Source: Elephas maximus indicus
Lineage: Eukaryota > Chordata > Mammalia > Proboscidea > Elephantidae
NCBI RefSeq assembly: GCF_024166365.1
Contig: NC_064837.1
Coordinates: 78,859,553 to 78,923,552 of the forward strand
DNA: 64,000 bases
Direction: 5' to 3'
Shown here: positions 45,235-57,180 of the stretch, in pieces
How the letters are laid out: each line of letters opens with the position of its first letter
Numbering within the stretch: the first letter of the stretch is position 1
Program-made: the position numbers and the translations under genes
Notes under the pieces: generated by a model
Database searches by the model: none
What the model was told of the DNA's origin: nothing
Seen by the model: only the letters and a program-made list of their open reading frames with translations

Positions 45235-45813
45235 GGTGTCCAGAAAAGACGAAACCGCATCCAGAGCGTAGGTAGAAAAGGTAATGTTTGGAAGAACAGA
45301 GACTTCTTCCTTTGAGAAAGAGTGGAGAAAAAAACGTTTGAGTATGTATTTAAATTACAGAGATCCCGGCGGTTCTTGGAGTCCAGAAATATCTTGTGAG
45401 AGTCAGACAGGGGAGCAAAACAGATTTCTGACATGCTAATAATTTCTCCAAGGCTGTTCTATGCCACCCGCCACACTTAGAGGTTACCCTCTGGCCTTTT
45501 ACCATTTATTCCTACCAGTGGCCTCAACCTTTACTTTTGACTAAAATGTTTCACAGATAACCTCATAATGATTCCTGCATTTTGGCTAAGAAACACTTCC
45601 TTATGAGTGGCTAACTCACATTGAGGGGTACTTAAGCAAAGTAAAATCACACAGTACAGTTAAAAATTATCCAAAACTATTTTTCTGACTGAATAGATGG
45701 GGAAAGAGAGCTATTTGAGAGGCATTCAAGTAGAGAATGTATTTTGTGTCATAAGACTACTAAAAGAAAAGGACTTGAGAGAGAGATGAATACTATAGTT
45801 CACATAATGACAA
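45235..45813. other. Unassigned stretch
   Basis: No gene or nameable repeat seen. Confidence 0.3.
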
Positions 45814-45979
45814 GAAAAAAAAAAAACCCAGTGCCTTCGAGTTGATCCCGACTCATAGCGACCCTGTAGTACAGAGTAGAACTGCCCCATAGAGTTTCCA
45901 AGGACCGCCCGGCGGATTCAAACTGCTGACCCTTTGGTTAGCAGCCGTAGCACTTAACCGCTATGCCACCAGGATTTCC
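45814..45979 (-). mobile_element. AfroSINE
   Basis: Poly(A) side at the left, ttgatcccgactcatagcga, ggcggattcaaactgctgac, head side cgctatgccaccaggatttc. Minus strand; well preserved. Confidence 0.93.
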
Positions 45980-46471
45980 AATGAAGGCTGTAGAAATTAT
46001 AGATTTGTAGCTGTGACATGGATTGGGCCACAATGGACAAGACAGGCTAGCTTGTATTGAGATAACAAACCCTGAAATGATAGTTGAATTTCGCATTTCC
46101 ATCAGTAGCTGACCAGATGAAACTGTACATATACTTTAAATTAATATTTAACGCGATTCTCATTAATGCATAAGACAAGACTGAGACCCTGTTTGAAGCC
46201 TTATGCAGAAATCATATTATTAAAATAGAGTTCCAAATATCCCAAGAATCTCTTAAGCTGTATACAAAAGTAAATTCATCACTCTTGTTGTTTAATGCTT
46301 TTTTTCTTTTTTAATTTAGGCCAGATTATTGAGTTATAATCATTTACTGAGAATTCGGTAAGTATCTGCTGAATGAAAGAATTAAAAAAGTGGATTTCTA
46401 CAAAGACTTTCTCTGTCAGGGATAAATTGCCTGTTCTATCGAGAGCCTCCCAGAGAGTTCTAAATACTGTT

Positions 46472-46649
46472 TTGTTGTTGAATTGATTCCGACTCACGGA
46501 GACCCCGTGTATGCAGAGTATGCCACTGGGTTCTCAAGGCTGCGACTTAATGCCAGGCCTATCTTCCAAGACACCTCTGGGTGGGTTCAAACCACCAATC
46601 TTTCAGCTAGTAGTTGAGCGCTTAACATTTGTGCCACCCAGTGACTTCC
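46472..46649 (-). mobile_element. AfroSINE (longer subfamily)
   Basis: aattgattccgactcacgga at the left, longer middle, gtgggttcaaaccaccaatc, head side gtgccacccagtgacttcc at the right. Confidence 0.85.
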
Positions 46650-46706
46650 AAACACTATAAAGAAGTATATTTTATTTTACCACAGAAAGGAATAACTTCA
46701 CTACTA

Positions 46707-46878
46707 AAAACCAAAACCTATTGCCATCAAGTCGACTCTGACTTACATAGACACAGTAGAACTCACAGGACACGGTAGGACTGCCCCATACAGTTTCCAA
46801 GGAGCAGCTGGTGCATTGGAACTGCCAACCATTTGGTTAGCAGCTGAACGCTTAACCCCTACGCCACCAGGGCTTCAG
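46707..46878 (-). mobile_element. AfroSINE with 11-bp TSD
   Basis: Minus strand with exact flanking repeats cttcactacta at 46696-46706 and 46879-46889. tattgccatcaagtcgactc at the left, ctacgccaccagggcttcag at the right. Confidence 0.95.
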
Positions 46879-47340
46879 CTTCACTACTAGGGAAAGGAAA
46901 TACAACTACCCTCAAGGCATATAAGAGGCTAAATTTAAAAGACAAGTAAATCACGAAATAATTCCTAAATATCTTGGCAGAACAATAAAGCAATGTTTCT
47001 GCTTGAAGTAATCAAGTAGATAAACCCTAGGTTTATACTTTTCTCTCTCAATTGAGAAGTAGTTCCTGGAATTTCAAATGAATTATCGGAAGCAACCAGT
47101 GGGAACAGTGATTTTGAATAAATCTCACCCAGTGTGTTCTTAGTACCAGTGAGAGGGAAATATTTAGATGCTAGAAGAGTACAGTTTATTAGGTAGAGAT
47201 GGTGCTGGAGGGTCTCAGTCTATCCAAGCAAGTAGATTAAACTGTTGATTTCAAATGTTTGGAGGGTCTTTCTTGCTTAGCAGAAGTTAATATTCTAGAA
47301 TACAAGTGCCCTTTATAGAAGGAATTATTTATTTTAAGAT

Positions 47341-47385
47341 GTTGTTTTTGTTAGGTGCCGTCAAGTCGATCCTGACTTATGCTAT
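47341..47385 (-). mobile_element. AfroSINE tail fragment
   Basis: Only gttaggtgccgtcaagtcga, tcctgacttatgc remains. Confidence 0.6.
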
Positions 47386-47817
47386 ATTTTAAAAGTGAGA
47401 AAACTTTCCAAAATTCTTTTAGAGTTAATATTTTTATCTTAAAAAAAAAATTTAGATACTCTCTTCAAATAGCAGTTTTATTCTAATCCTCACCATTAAA
47501 TGCTATCTTCAAGAATTCTCCTTTTCTGTTAAAGAATTTTTTTTTTAATCTCAAACATGGTCATTATATTTCCCCTCAAAAAAATGGAAATTTATGAATT
47601 CTAGTTTAAATTCCTACTACCTGTATCTTTCACAAACAACTTCTATGGTGATTACAGTGTTTCTAGTGTACTCTTTATGTGCCTTAGAATTCAGTGTTTC
47701 TCAATTCTTCCCACATAAGTACCCATATGAAAGAAGAGAATCAATACATAACCATACTTTGGAGTTTTAAGAAAAGCTTGAAATTTAAGGTTTAATGCTA
47801 TCTCAAAAAATATCATG
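47386..47817. other. Unassigned A-T rich stretch
   Basis: No gene or repeat family recognised before the L1 begins. Confidence 0.3.
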
Positions 47818-48149
47818 CTGAGGTAGAACCAACATGGCACCTTAGATAGACACACCATGCCATCCTTCTGCAGCAAAGATCCAAAAAACTAAGTAAAATA
47901 GATACAAACGTTAATCCTGAAACCCTAAGCATCACATGAAGGGATAAAGAACTAGATCAAATACCAAATGGAAGAAGAAACTGACAGAAAACTGAAAACA
48001 AGGAGAGATACAGAATGGAGATCCCCTGGCAACTAACATGGCACAGCATCTGGAGTTTGGGAAGGCAACTTCATGGAGTTCCTAACAGGAGACAGAGCAC
48101 CTGGTAATCAGAGAAACACCCTTTCCCATTCCTCACCCTTGTGATGAGT

Positions 48150-49740
48150 AGAAGCAAGGAGCCTCCCATCCCAGAAGCCTCCACCACCGAGGTCCACAAT
48201 ACAAGCCCCCTGAGGCCACTGCACTCCCTCCCACCAAGCAGCTTTTTTTTTTTTTCCTTTTTCTTCCTTTTCTTTCTCCCTCCCACCTAGCCCCGTATGC
48301 CACCCTCTGCCCACCTTCCCCCTGGCCCCCACTGCACCACTGTGGCTAGAGAGCCACCAGCCCATCACCATCCTGGCTTCACCCCACCCCCATCTGCCAG
48401 CTCCAACCATGCCATTTTTTTTCTTTTTTCCTCTTTATTCCTTTTCTTTCTCCCTTTCACCTAGCCCTATAAGCCACCTCCTCACCTTCCCACTGGCCCT
48501 CACCACACCACCACGGCTAGAGAACCATCAGACTGACACTACCCTGGGTCCACCCCACCCTTGCCTGCCAGTTCCTGCAACACTACCATTTTTTTCTTTC
48601 TCTCCTTTCTTTTCTTTCTCTCTCCCACCTAGCCTCATAAGTCACCTCGCTTCCCTTCCTATCAGCCCTCAGGTCCACCCTACCCACCACATCTAATTGT
48701 CTCCACTGCACCACCAGTTTTTTTTTTAATTTTTTTCTTTTTCTTCCTTTTTTCTCACTCCTATCTAGCCCCATACACCACCTCCTCCCCCCACCAGACC
48801 CTGCTACACAATTGCAGCTAGAGAACCACCAGCACATCACTGTTCTGAGTCTACCATGCCCCACCTGCCAGCTCCCACTGTACCATTTTTCTTTCTATTT
48901 TCCTTCTTCTTTTTCTTTCCCCCTTTCACGTAGCCCCATATGCTACCTCCCGACCTTCCTACTGGCCTCCGCCACGGCTCCGCAGCTAGAGATCCACTGG
49001 CTCACCATTGCCCTGGGTCTACCCCGTCCTGCCCACCAACTCCCAAGACTCTACATTTTTTCTTTCTTTCTTTCTCTTATCTTTTTTCTTTCTTCCTTCC
49101 ACCTACCTATGCACCACCTCCCTCCTTACCACAGTCACCTCCTGCACCACCCCGCAGCTAGAAAGCCATCAGCCTGCTGTTGTCCTAGGTCCATCCCTTC
49201 CCCATACACCAGCTTCCACTGCCATTTTCTTGGCTTTTTTTTTTTTCTTTCTTTCTTTCTCCTTCCCACCTAGCCCCATACATTGCTTCCCATGCCTTCC
49301 TACCAGCCCTGGGTCTGCCCTGCCTCCACTCCCCAGCCCCGACACACTGTCATTTTTTATTTATTTTTCTTTTTTATTCTTTCTTCCTTTTCTTTCTCCC
49401 TCCTGTCTAGCTCTGTATGCCACCTCCCCTCTCTCCTGCCAGGCCCCACCATCCTGCCAGGGCTTAAGGGCTACTGGAGCACTGGCACACCACTGCCCTG
49501 GGTCCACCCCATCCCCACCCAGTGGCCCCCACCACACCAACATTTTTTTTCTCTTTTTTTCTTTCTCCCTCCCACCTAGCCCTGTAGGCCACCTCCCACC
49601 TCTACCTAACAGCCCCCAGGTACACCCTGCCCCTACCCTCCAGGTACCTCTTTTCTTCTTTCTCCCTTCCACAAAGCTCCATATGCCACCCCTCCCTTGC
49701 CACCAACCCCCACCATGCTGCCACAGCTAGTGTCCCTGGC
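48150..49740 (+). repeat. Tandem array of ~170-bp pyrimidine-rich monomers in the L1 5' region
   Basis: The landmark 'tttctccctcccacctag' and variants recurs at about 48272, 48447, 48614, 48750, 48914, 49088, 49256, 49391, 49561 and 49659. Spacing is mostly 163-175 nt, with two intervals near 135 and a short last one. A second landmark, gctagagagccaccag and variants, recurs in most of the first units. The plus strand is almost all C and T between landmarks. It lies between the L1 5' start and ORF1, like promoter monomers of rodent L1. Confidence 0.8.
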
Positions 49741-50159
49741 ACTCAGGCCCATCAGCGCACAGAGCCTGCACCACTCCCCGCTTCCTGCCACTTGACCAGC
49801 TGCTGAATGGAGGGAAATGAACCTGTATCACTCTTTGTCCAACACACCCGCCCATCTGACAAGGGACTGTGAATGCTCCCATACTGCAGGACCAACATAA
49901 GGAGTCAGATAGCATCTTCCCAGGCTGCCATCAACAGTGTACAGCAAAGTATGCTCACCCTACTTGCTGCTGCCCTGCCCACATGGACAAGGTAGTGAGA
50001 GGTATCACGCCCACAGACAAGCAAGCAGCAAAGCATGCCTGGCCTGCCCACCCTGACATCAAAACAAAACAAAAAGCAGGACAAAACAAACAAAAATACG
50101 ATAAGTAAATAAATAAAATAATACCTAAATGTCTTAGAGACAGCAGACAATATCAAAAC

Positions 50160-51130
50160 ATATATATATATAAAAGGACAAGATATCTCCAGCAAGTGAA
50201 CAAAATAAAGAATCAGATTACTTTCCAGTAGACAAAAAGGCAGTGGAACTACCTGATATAGAATTCAAAAGACTAATATTTAGGGCTCTTCCAGATTAGG
50301 AAAGAGATAAAAAAAAAAAAAAAAAAAAAGACAAAAACAAGGAAAAAATAGACAAAAATCGTGGAAAACTGAGACGAAACCAATGAAAAAATAGCCAAAA
50401 TCAAGAAAAACACAGACAAAGCAATAGAAGAATTCAGAAAAATTATACAAGAACAAAACATCAAAATAAACAACTAGAAATCATACAAAAACATTAACCA
50501 AAAATCCAAAACACAAACAACAAAATTTCAGATACTGACAACTCGATAAAAGATTTTAGGGGCAAATTTGAAACAATGGAAGACAGAATCAGAAAGATTA
50601 AAGACAAATTCATGGATGCCACTGTGTTTGCGGAAAAATCAGAGAAAGAAATTAAGAAAACCTAGGAATTATGTGGGACACAATGAAGAGCAAAAATTTG
50701 CCCATGATTAGAATTGCAGAGGATGAGAAGAAAATGGAAAACACTAAGAAGATTGTTGAAGCTTTGCTGGCAGAAAGCTTTCCAAATATCATGAAAGACC
50801 AAAAGCTGACCATCCAAGAAACTTGACAAACCCCATATAGGATAGATCCCAAAGAAATCACCAAGACATATCAAAAGCTCACTTGCCAAAACCAAAGACA
50901 AATAATCATGAAACCAACTCAAGAAAAATGAAAAGTCACTTACAAAGGGAAAACAATAAGAACAAGCTCTGATTACTCGGCAGAAATTATGCAAGCAAGA
51001 AGACAACGGGATGACATACATAAAAGCTTGAAAGAAAAAACTGCCAACCAAGAATAATATATCCTGCAAAACGCTGTCTCAAACATGATGGTGAAATTAG
51101 GACATTTCCAGATAAACAGAAAATAAAGGA
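50160..51130 (+). pseudogene. L1 ORF1 remnant
   Basis: Lysine-, asparagine- and glutamate-rich broken frames (aatggaagacagaatcagaa, ggcagaaagctttccaaata) consistent with the ORF1 coiled-coil and following RNA-binding region. Several stops, and an A run at 50311-50330. No complete frame. Confidence 0.6.
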
Positions 51131-51639
51131 ATTCATAAAAACCAAAGCAAACTTACAAAAAATATTAAAGGAAGTCCTTTGGTTACAGAGCCAACAATAT
51201 CAGATAACAATCAGAGTCTAGGATACAAGACAACATCAGCCAGATACCAATCTATGTAAAGAACTCTCAATAATGAAACAAAGCTAACAGACTTACAACA
51301 GGGAAACAAAGACATGAATCTGTAAATGACAACAATGTCAAAACAATAATAGGGAGAATAAACTGTGTAGGTATAGAATTTTCAAATGGAGAAGAAGTCA
51401 AGGCAATACCAAGTAATAAAAGACTGCTTCAAACTTAGAAAAATAAGGATTAATTTCTAGGTAACCACAAAGAAAGTTAACAAAGCTAGTCATCAGAATG
51501 AAAAAGAAGAAAAACATAAAGACTCAGTGAACACAAAATCTATAATAACAAAAGAAAAGAAAATCCACAAACAAAAGGAACTCAGCACAGGAAAGCGAAA
51601 GGAACAAAGAAAAAGTCAGCACCACAAAAATAGTACAAC

Positions 51640-53829
51640 AATATGACAGCAATAAACTCATGTGTATCGGTAATCACACTGAATATAAATGGCTTAAATG
51701 CTTCTGTAAAGAGACAGAGAGTGGCAGAATGGATTAAAAAAAACACAATTCATCAATATTCTGTCTACAAGGACACATCTTAGACACAAAGATACATATA
51801 TTAAAAATCAAAGGCTGGAAAAAATATGTCAAGCAAGAAGTAACCAAAAAAAAAAAAAAAAACCAGGAGCAGCAATAATAATCTCAGATAAAATAAATAT
51901 TAAGGTAAAATCAACCATAAAAGACAAAGAAGGAAATTATGTAACGATTAAAGGGGCAATCCACCAAAAAGACATAGACATTACCTTAATAAATATCTAC
52001 ACACCCTACGACAGCACTTGAAAATACATAAAACAAACTCTAACAGCACTGAAAAGAGAAATTGGCAGTCCCAAAATAACAGTAGAAGACTTCAACACAC
52101 CACTCTTGGTAAAGTACAAAACATCTAGAAAGAAACTCAACAAAGATATGGAAGAGCTAAAGGCTAAAATCAACTAACTTGACATGGACATATACAGAAC
52201 ACTTCACCCAAAAGCAGTAAAGTATAAATTCTTTCCCAACACACATGGAACAGCCTCCAGAATAGACTGCATGTTAGGAGACAAAGCACCACTCAATAAA
52301 ATCCAAAACACAGAGATAATACAAAGCATTCTCTCTGATCACAATGCCATAAAAGCAGAAATCAGTAACAGGAAGAGCAACAAAAAAAAAATCTAATAGA
52401 TGGAAACTGAATAACAAACTAGATTAAAAACAACTAAGTAATAGGAGGAATCGAAACATTTCAAGAAACAGATGAGAATGAAAACGCATCGTACCAAAAA
52501 CCTTTGGTTCACAGTAAAGGGAGGGCTCAGAGGTCAATTTAAAGCATTAAACACACACACATCAAAAAAAGAAAAAAAAGATCCAAATTCAAAACATTAG
52601 CCTACAACTCAAACAAATAGAAAGGAAACAGCAAAAGAAGCCCACATGCATCAGAAGAAGGAAAATGATAAAGATTAGAGCAGAAATAAATGAAATAGAG
52701 AACATAAAAACAATAGAAAGAATCAACAAGACCAAAACTTGGTGCTTTGAAAAGATCAACAAAATCAACAAACTACTGCCCAAAATGAAAAAAGAACAAG
52801 CAAGTAACACAAATAAAAAATGAAATGGGGACATTACAACAGACCCAAGTGAAATAACAAGGATCATAACAGAATACCATGAAAAATTGTACTCTAACAA
52901 ATTTAAGAACCTACAGGCAATGGACAGGTTTCTAGAAAACACACCACCTACCTAAACTAACAAAAACTGAGACAGAAATTCTCAACAGACTCATAAGAAG
53001 AGAAGAGATTGAAGAGGTAATTAAAAAAAAAAAAAAAAAATCCGGGGCCCAGACAGCTTCATTGGACATTGAGAAAAGAGCTCATAGCAACCCTATGTAC
53101 AACAGAACATTACCCGGTCCTGTGACATTCTCACAATCATTGCTATGTATGAGTCCAGAAAAAAATGACATGATCATCTCAATCAAGGCAGAAAATGTAT
53201 TTGATAAATCCCAACACCCATTCCTGATAAAACCTGTCAATAAAATAGGAATACAAGGGAAATTCCTCAACATAATAAAGGGCATCTATACAAAACCTTC
53301 AAGCCCTGGTGGCGTAGTGGTTAAGAGTTTGGCTGCTAACCAAAAGTTAGCAGTTCAAATCCAACAGCCGCTCCTTGGAAACCCTATGGGGCAGTTCTGC
53401 TCTCTCCTACAGGGTTGCTATGAAGCAGCTGTATAGCACCTAACAACAACAACAACATACAAAACCAATGGCCAACATCATTCGAAACAGAAAGAGGCTG
53501 AAAGCATTCTCCCTGAGAATAGGAGCAAGACAAGGTGCCTTTTATCACAACTCCAATTTAACATTGTGCTGGAAGTGCTAGATAGAGCAATAAGGCAAGA
53601 AAAAGAAATAAAGGGCATCCAGAAGAAGTAAAACTATCCGTATTCGCAGATATGATTCTATACATAGAGAACTCCAAAGGTTTCAAAAGAAAAAAAAAAA
53701 CTACTGAAAATAGGAAGATTTATCAAAGTAGCAAGATACAAGATCAACATACAAAAATCAGTTGGATTCCTATACAGAAAGAGAACTTCAAAAAGGAAAT
53801 CAGGAAGATAATATCAATTATGTTATTGT
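51640..53829 (+). pseudogene. L1 ORF2 remnant (endonuclease and part of RT)
   Basis: Starts near the endonuclease N-terminus (51670-51740). A readable frame at 52184-52396 includes NTHGTASRIDCMLGDKAPL and SDHNAIKAEIS, the C-terminal endonuclease motif with S-D-H. RT segments follow at 53190-53300 and 53467-53830. Interrupted and decayed. Confidence 0.8.
53298..53456 (+). mobile_element. AfroSINE inside L1 ORF2, 10-bp TSD
   Basis: Exact flanking repeats atacaaaacc at 53288-53297 and 53457-53466. Head agccctggtggcgtagtggt, tail gcacctaacaacaacaacaa. It lies inside L1 ORF2, so it is younger than that L1. Confidence 0.96.
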
Positions 53830-54720
53830 GCTGTTAGCTACCTGTCAAGTTGGTTCCAACTCATAGCAAACCTATGTACAACAGAATGAAACACTGCCTG
53901 GTCCTGCACAGTCCTCACAATCATTATGCTTGAGCGCACTGTTGCAGCCGCTGTGCCAAATCATCTCATTAAAGGTCTTCCTCTTTTTTGATGACCCTCT
54001 ACTTTACCATGCATGATGTCCTTCTCCAGGGACTGTCCCTCCTGATAACATGGCCAAAGTACAAGACACAATGTTTCACTATTCTCCCTTCTGAGGAGCA
54101 CTCTGGCTGTACTTCTTCCAAGACAGACTTGTTCATTCTTCTGTCAATCCATTGTATATTGAATATTCTTCACCAACACCATAATTCAAAGGTGTCACTT
54201 CCTCTTCTGTCTCCCTTATTCATTGTCCAGCTTTCGCATGCATTTGAAGGCACTGAAAAACCATGGCTTGGGGCGGGCTCACCTTTGTCCTAAAACTGAC
54301 AACTTTGCTCTTGAACGCTTTAAAACACCTTTTGCAGCAGATTTACCCAGTGCAATATGTTGCTTGATTTCCTGACCACTGCTCCCTTGGGTGAGGATTG
54401 TGGATCCAAGTAAAATGAAAACCTTGACAACTTCATTTTCTCCACTTATTATGTTGTTGCTTATTGGTCCAGTTATGGGGATTTTTGTTTTCTTTATGTT
54501 GAGGTGTAATCCATACTGAAGGCTGTGGTCTTTGATCTTCATCAGTAAGTGCCTCCAGTCCTCTGTACTTTCTTCAAGCGAAGTTATGTCATCTGCATAC
54601 CTCAGGTTGTTAATGAGTCTTCCTCCAATATTATTGCTATGTTCTTCTTCATATAGTCCAGCTTCTCAGATTATTTGCTCAGTATACAGATTCAATAAGC
54701 ATGGTGAAAGGGTACAGCCC

Positions 54721-55221
54721 CGTCATGGATTGAATTTTGTCCCCCAAAAATATCTGTCAACTTACCTGGGCCATGAGTCCCAGTATTGTGTGATTGTCCA
54801 CCATTTTATGTGATTTCTCTATGTGTTGTAAATTCTAACACTACGATGAAATGAGACAGGTTAGCAGCAGTTATATTGATGAGGTCTACAAGATTAGGTA
54901 ATATCTTAAGCCAATCCCTTTTGAGACACAGAAGAGAAAAGTGAGCAGTGAGACATGGGAACATCGTACCACCAAGAAAGCAGGGCCAGGGTCAGAGTGC
55001 ATCCTTTGAACCTGAGATTCCTGCACTAAGATGCTCCCAGACCAAGGGAAGACTGATTACAATGACCTCCCTCCAGAGCCAACAAATAGAGAAAGCCTGC
55101 CCCTGGAGCTGATGCCCTGAGTTTGGATTTGTAACCTACTAGACAGTGAGAGAATAAATTTCTCTTTGTTAAATCCATTCACTTGCGTTTCCTGTTATAG
55201 CAGCACTAGATGACCAAGACA
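54721..55221 (+). mobile_element. ERVL LTR (same family as 24517-24998)
   Basis: Starts gtcatggattgaattttgtc and ends tagatgaccaagaca. Collinear with the solo LTR at 24517, including gagaataaatttctctttgt. Confidence 0.85.
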
Positions 55222-55929
55222 GAATTTGGTACCGAGAGTGGGGTGCTGCTCTAACAGATGCCTAAAAAGTGGAAGCGGTTTTACAACTGTGAATGGATGG
55301 AAGACTCAGAAGGAAGTGAGGAGAATTGTTAACACTGGAGAAGGCACAGATAGTGAGAAACAGCAGCACAGGATCAGTGGCAGCAGCAGCAAACCAGCAG
55401 AAGCAGAACCCGGAGACCAGAGCCAGAGCTGGAACTGACCCACAGAGTGAGAGAGCTGAGCGCCTGTGTGCAGGAGGCTTCCTGACAGAGGCAGGTGCCT
55501 CTGAGCACTTATCAGTAGAGCTAACCTTGCTGACCCATGGAGTGAGACAGCTGAGTGCCTTCCAGCCAAAGTTTACTGGTGGAGTGGAGTGCCTCCAGGC
55601 ACCTATCGGTGGAGCTGTAGAGGTTTGGAACACTTGCCCCAGCAACGCAATTGTGGGCGTGAGGCTTAAGGAGCCCAGAGGCCAAGAAAACAGGAAACAG
55701 AAGCTGAGGAGACAAGGAACACAGGAAACCAAGCTGCTTCAGTCTCAAAAGGTATGGCCTGGACCTCTGGGGTTTCAAAGGGTGGAGCCATGGCCCCTGG
55801 TGTTTCAAAGTGGAGTTGCTCCTAAAACTGAGGAAGAAGAGTTGCCGTCCCAGTGGGCCTAGAAGGTGGAGCTGAAGGCCAGGGCCAAGGGGTCTCCACT
55901 CAGAATCTATCACAAAGGCCATATTTTCC
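55222..55929 (+). mobile_element. ERVL leader / start of internal region
   Basis: Directly follows the LTR with gaatttggtaccgagagtgg, the primer-site region typical of ERVL and MaLR elements, then an untranslated leader with GCA-rich repeats (agcagcagcaaacc). The 178-codon frame at 55326-55862 is not recognisable as gag. Truncated at the right. Confidence 0.65.
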
Positions 55930-56790
55930 AACTTCTTCTTGGTTTCCAGCTTTTGCATTCCAATCACCAGTAATTATCAGTGCATCTTGATTGTATGTTT
56001 GATCAATTTCAGACTGCAGAAGGTGGTGAAAATCTTAAGTTTCTTCATCTTTGGGCCTAGTGGTTGGTGCTTAAACTTGAATAATAGTCATAGTTACTCG
56101 ATTTCTAGGCATATGGATACTTTCCTATCAATGACAGCATTATACTTCAGGATAGATCTCGAAGTGTTCTTGTTGATGATGAATGTGACACTGTTCCTTT
56201 TCAATTTGTCATTCTGGTATAGTAGAGCATACGACTTTCTGATTCAAAATGACCAATACCAGTTCATTTCAGTTCACTAGTGCCTAAGATGTTGCTCTTC
56301 ATGAATTCTATTTCATTTTTGATGACGTCCAGATTTCTTAGATTTGTACTTTGTACATTCCATGTTTCAATTATTAATGGATGTTTGCAGCTATTCCTTT
56401 TCACTTTTGGTTGTGCCACATCAGCAAATGAAGGTCCTGAAAGCTTTACTCCACCCATGTCATTAAGGTCAACTCTACTTTGAGGAGGCATCTCTTCCCC
56501 AGTCATATTTTGAGTGCCTTCCAATCTGACAGCCTCATCTTCTGGTACTATATATCAGACAATGTTCTGCTGCTATTCATAAGGTTTTTACTGGCAAATT
56601 TTTTCAGAGGTAGACTGCCAGGTCCTTCATACTAGTCTGTCTTAGTCTGGAAGCCCCACTGAAATCTGTCCACCATGGGTGACCTGCTGGTATTTGAAAT
56701 ACAGGTGACATAGCTTTCGGTATCACAGAAACACACAAGCCCTAAGTACTACAAACTGACAGAAGAGTGGTGGCAATTCCACATGAAGCC

Positions 56791-57180
56791 TACTATCTCG
56801 TCCTTGTTCACTTCCAAACTGCACAAGAACCTGTGCACTAAATAGAATAAGAGAACAGGAAAGAAAATATGTAGCTTGTTCAACACTTATAGGAAATAGT
56901 ATTTTTCCTATGAAGGATCATTAACTCTCCATCACAAGATGGAGAGTAAAGGGAGAGATCATCAGAAAAATAGGAAAAGACAAGATTGTTTAGGGCCTTC
57001 CAGGTCATGGTAAGGAGTTCACATTTTATTCTGTTGAAGTAGCCTGACTTCTTTTAGATAGATCATTCTGGTTGCTATGAGGAGGATGGATGTTAGAGAA
57101 GCAGGAGTGGGGTCAGGAGCCTGATTCTATGTAGTAGCTTGAGCAAGAAATTATGTGGCTTAGATTAGGCATGTAGCCAT
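56791..57180. other. Old repeat relic
   Basis: 56975-57125 contains gtttagggccttccaggtca and tgatcattctggttgc-like words that resemble the unnamed ancient repeat at 29025-31360. Confidence 0.35.

Larger units (their letters stand above)
47818..53829 (+). mobile_element. Near full-length, inactive L1 with a monomer-array 5' region
   Basis: Plus-strand L1. The 5' start is near ctgaggtagaaccaacatgg (47816). The 5' region contains a pyrimidine-rich tandem array (48150-49740). A decayed ORF1 lies at about 50160-50900 and ORF2 from about 51640 to 53829, with endonuclease-start words (aatcacactgaatataaatg) and RT pieces. Many stops and frameshifts. ORF2 is also broken by an RTE scrap (53076-53155, with about 350 nt of L1 missing, compared with 58935-59292) and by an AfroSINE (53298-53456). 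The 3' end is lost at the RTE starting near 53830. Confidence 0.85.
53830..56790 (-). mobile_element. RTE/BovB-like LINE interrupted by an ERVL LTR plus leader
   Basis: Left part 53830-54720: RT to 3' end (minus-strand frame at 54542-54279, SLQYGLHLNIKKTKIPITG). Right part 55930-56790: RTE 5' region and endonuclease start (minus-strand frame at 56524-56264, HPLIIETWNVQSTNLRNLD). Both parts are in the same orientation and order. The middle, including much of the endonuclease and N-terminal RT, is absent and an ERVL piece (54721-55929) occupies the gap. Could be one element or two neighbours. Confidence 0.75.

Noticed and set aside
48108-49672. Long Lys/Glu/Arg-rich or Phe/Ser/Pro-rich open frames on both strands (up to 240 codons)
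   Set aside because: They follow from the pyrimidine-rich monomer array in the L1 5' region. No domain, and both strands are open for the same reason.
55326-55862. 178-codon frame in the ERVL leader as a gag gene
   Set aside because: Gln/Glu/Gly-rich translation of a leader with GCA repeats. No gag motif, and an overlapping open frame of similar length exists on the other strand.
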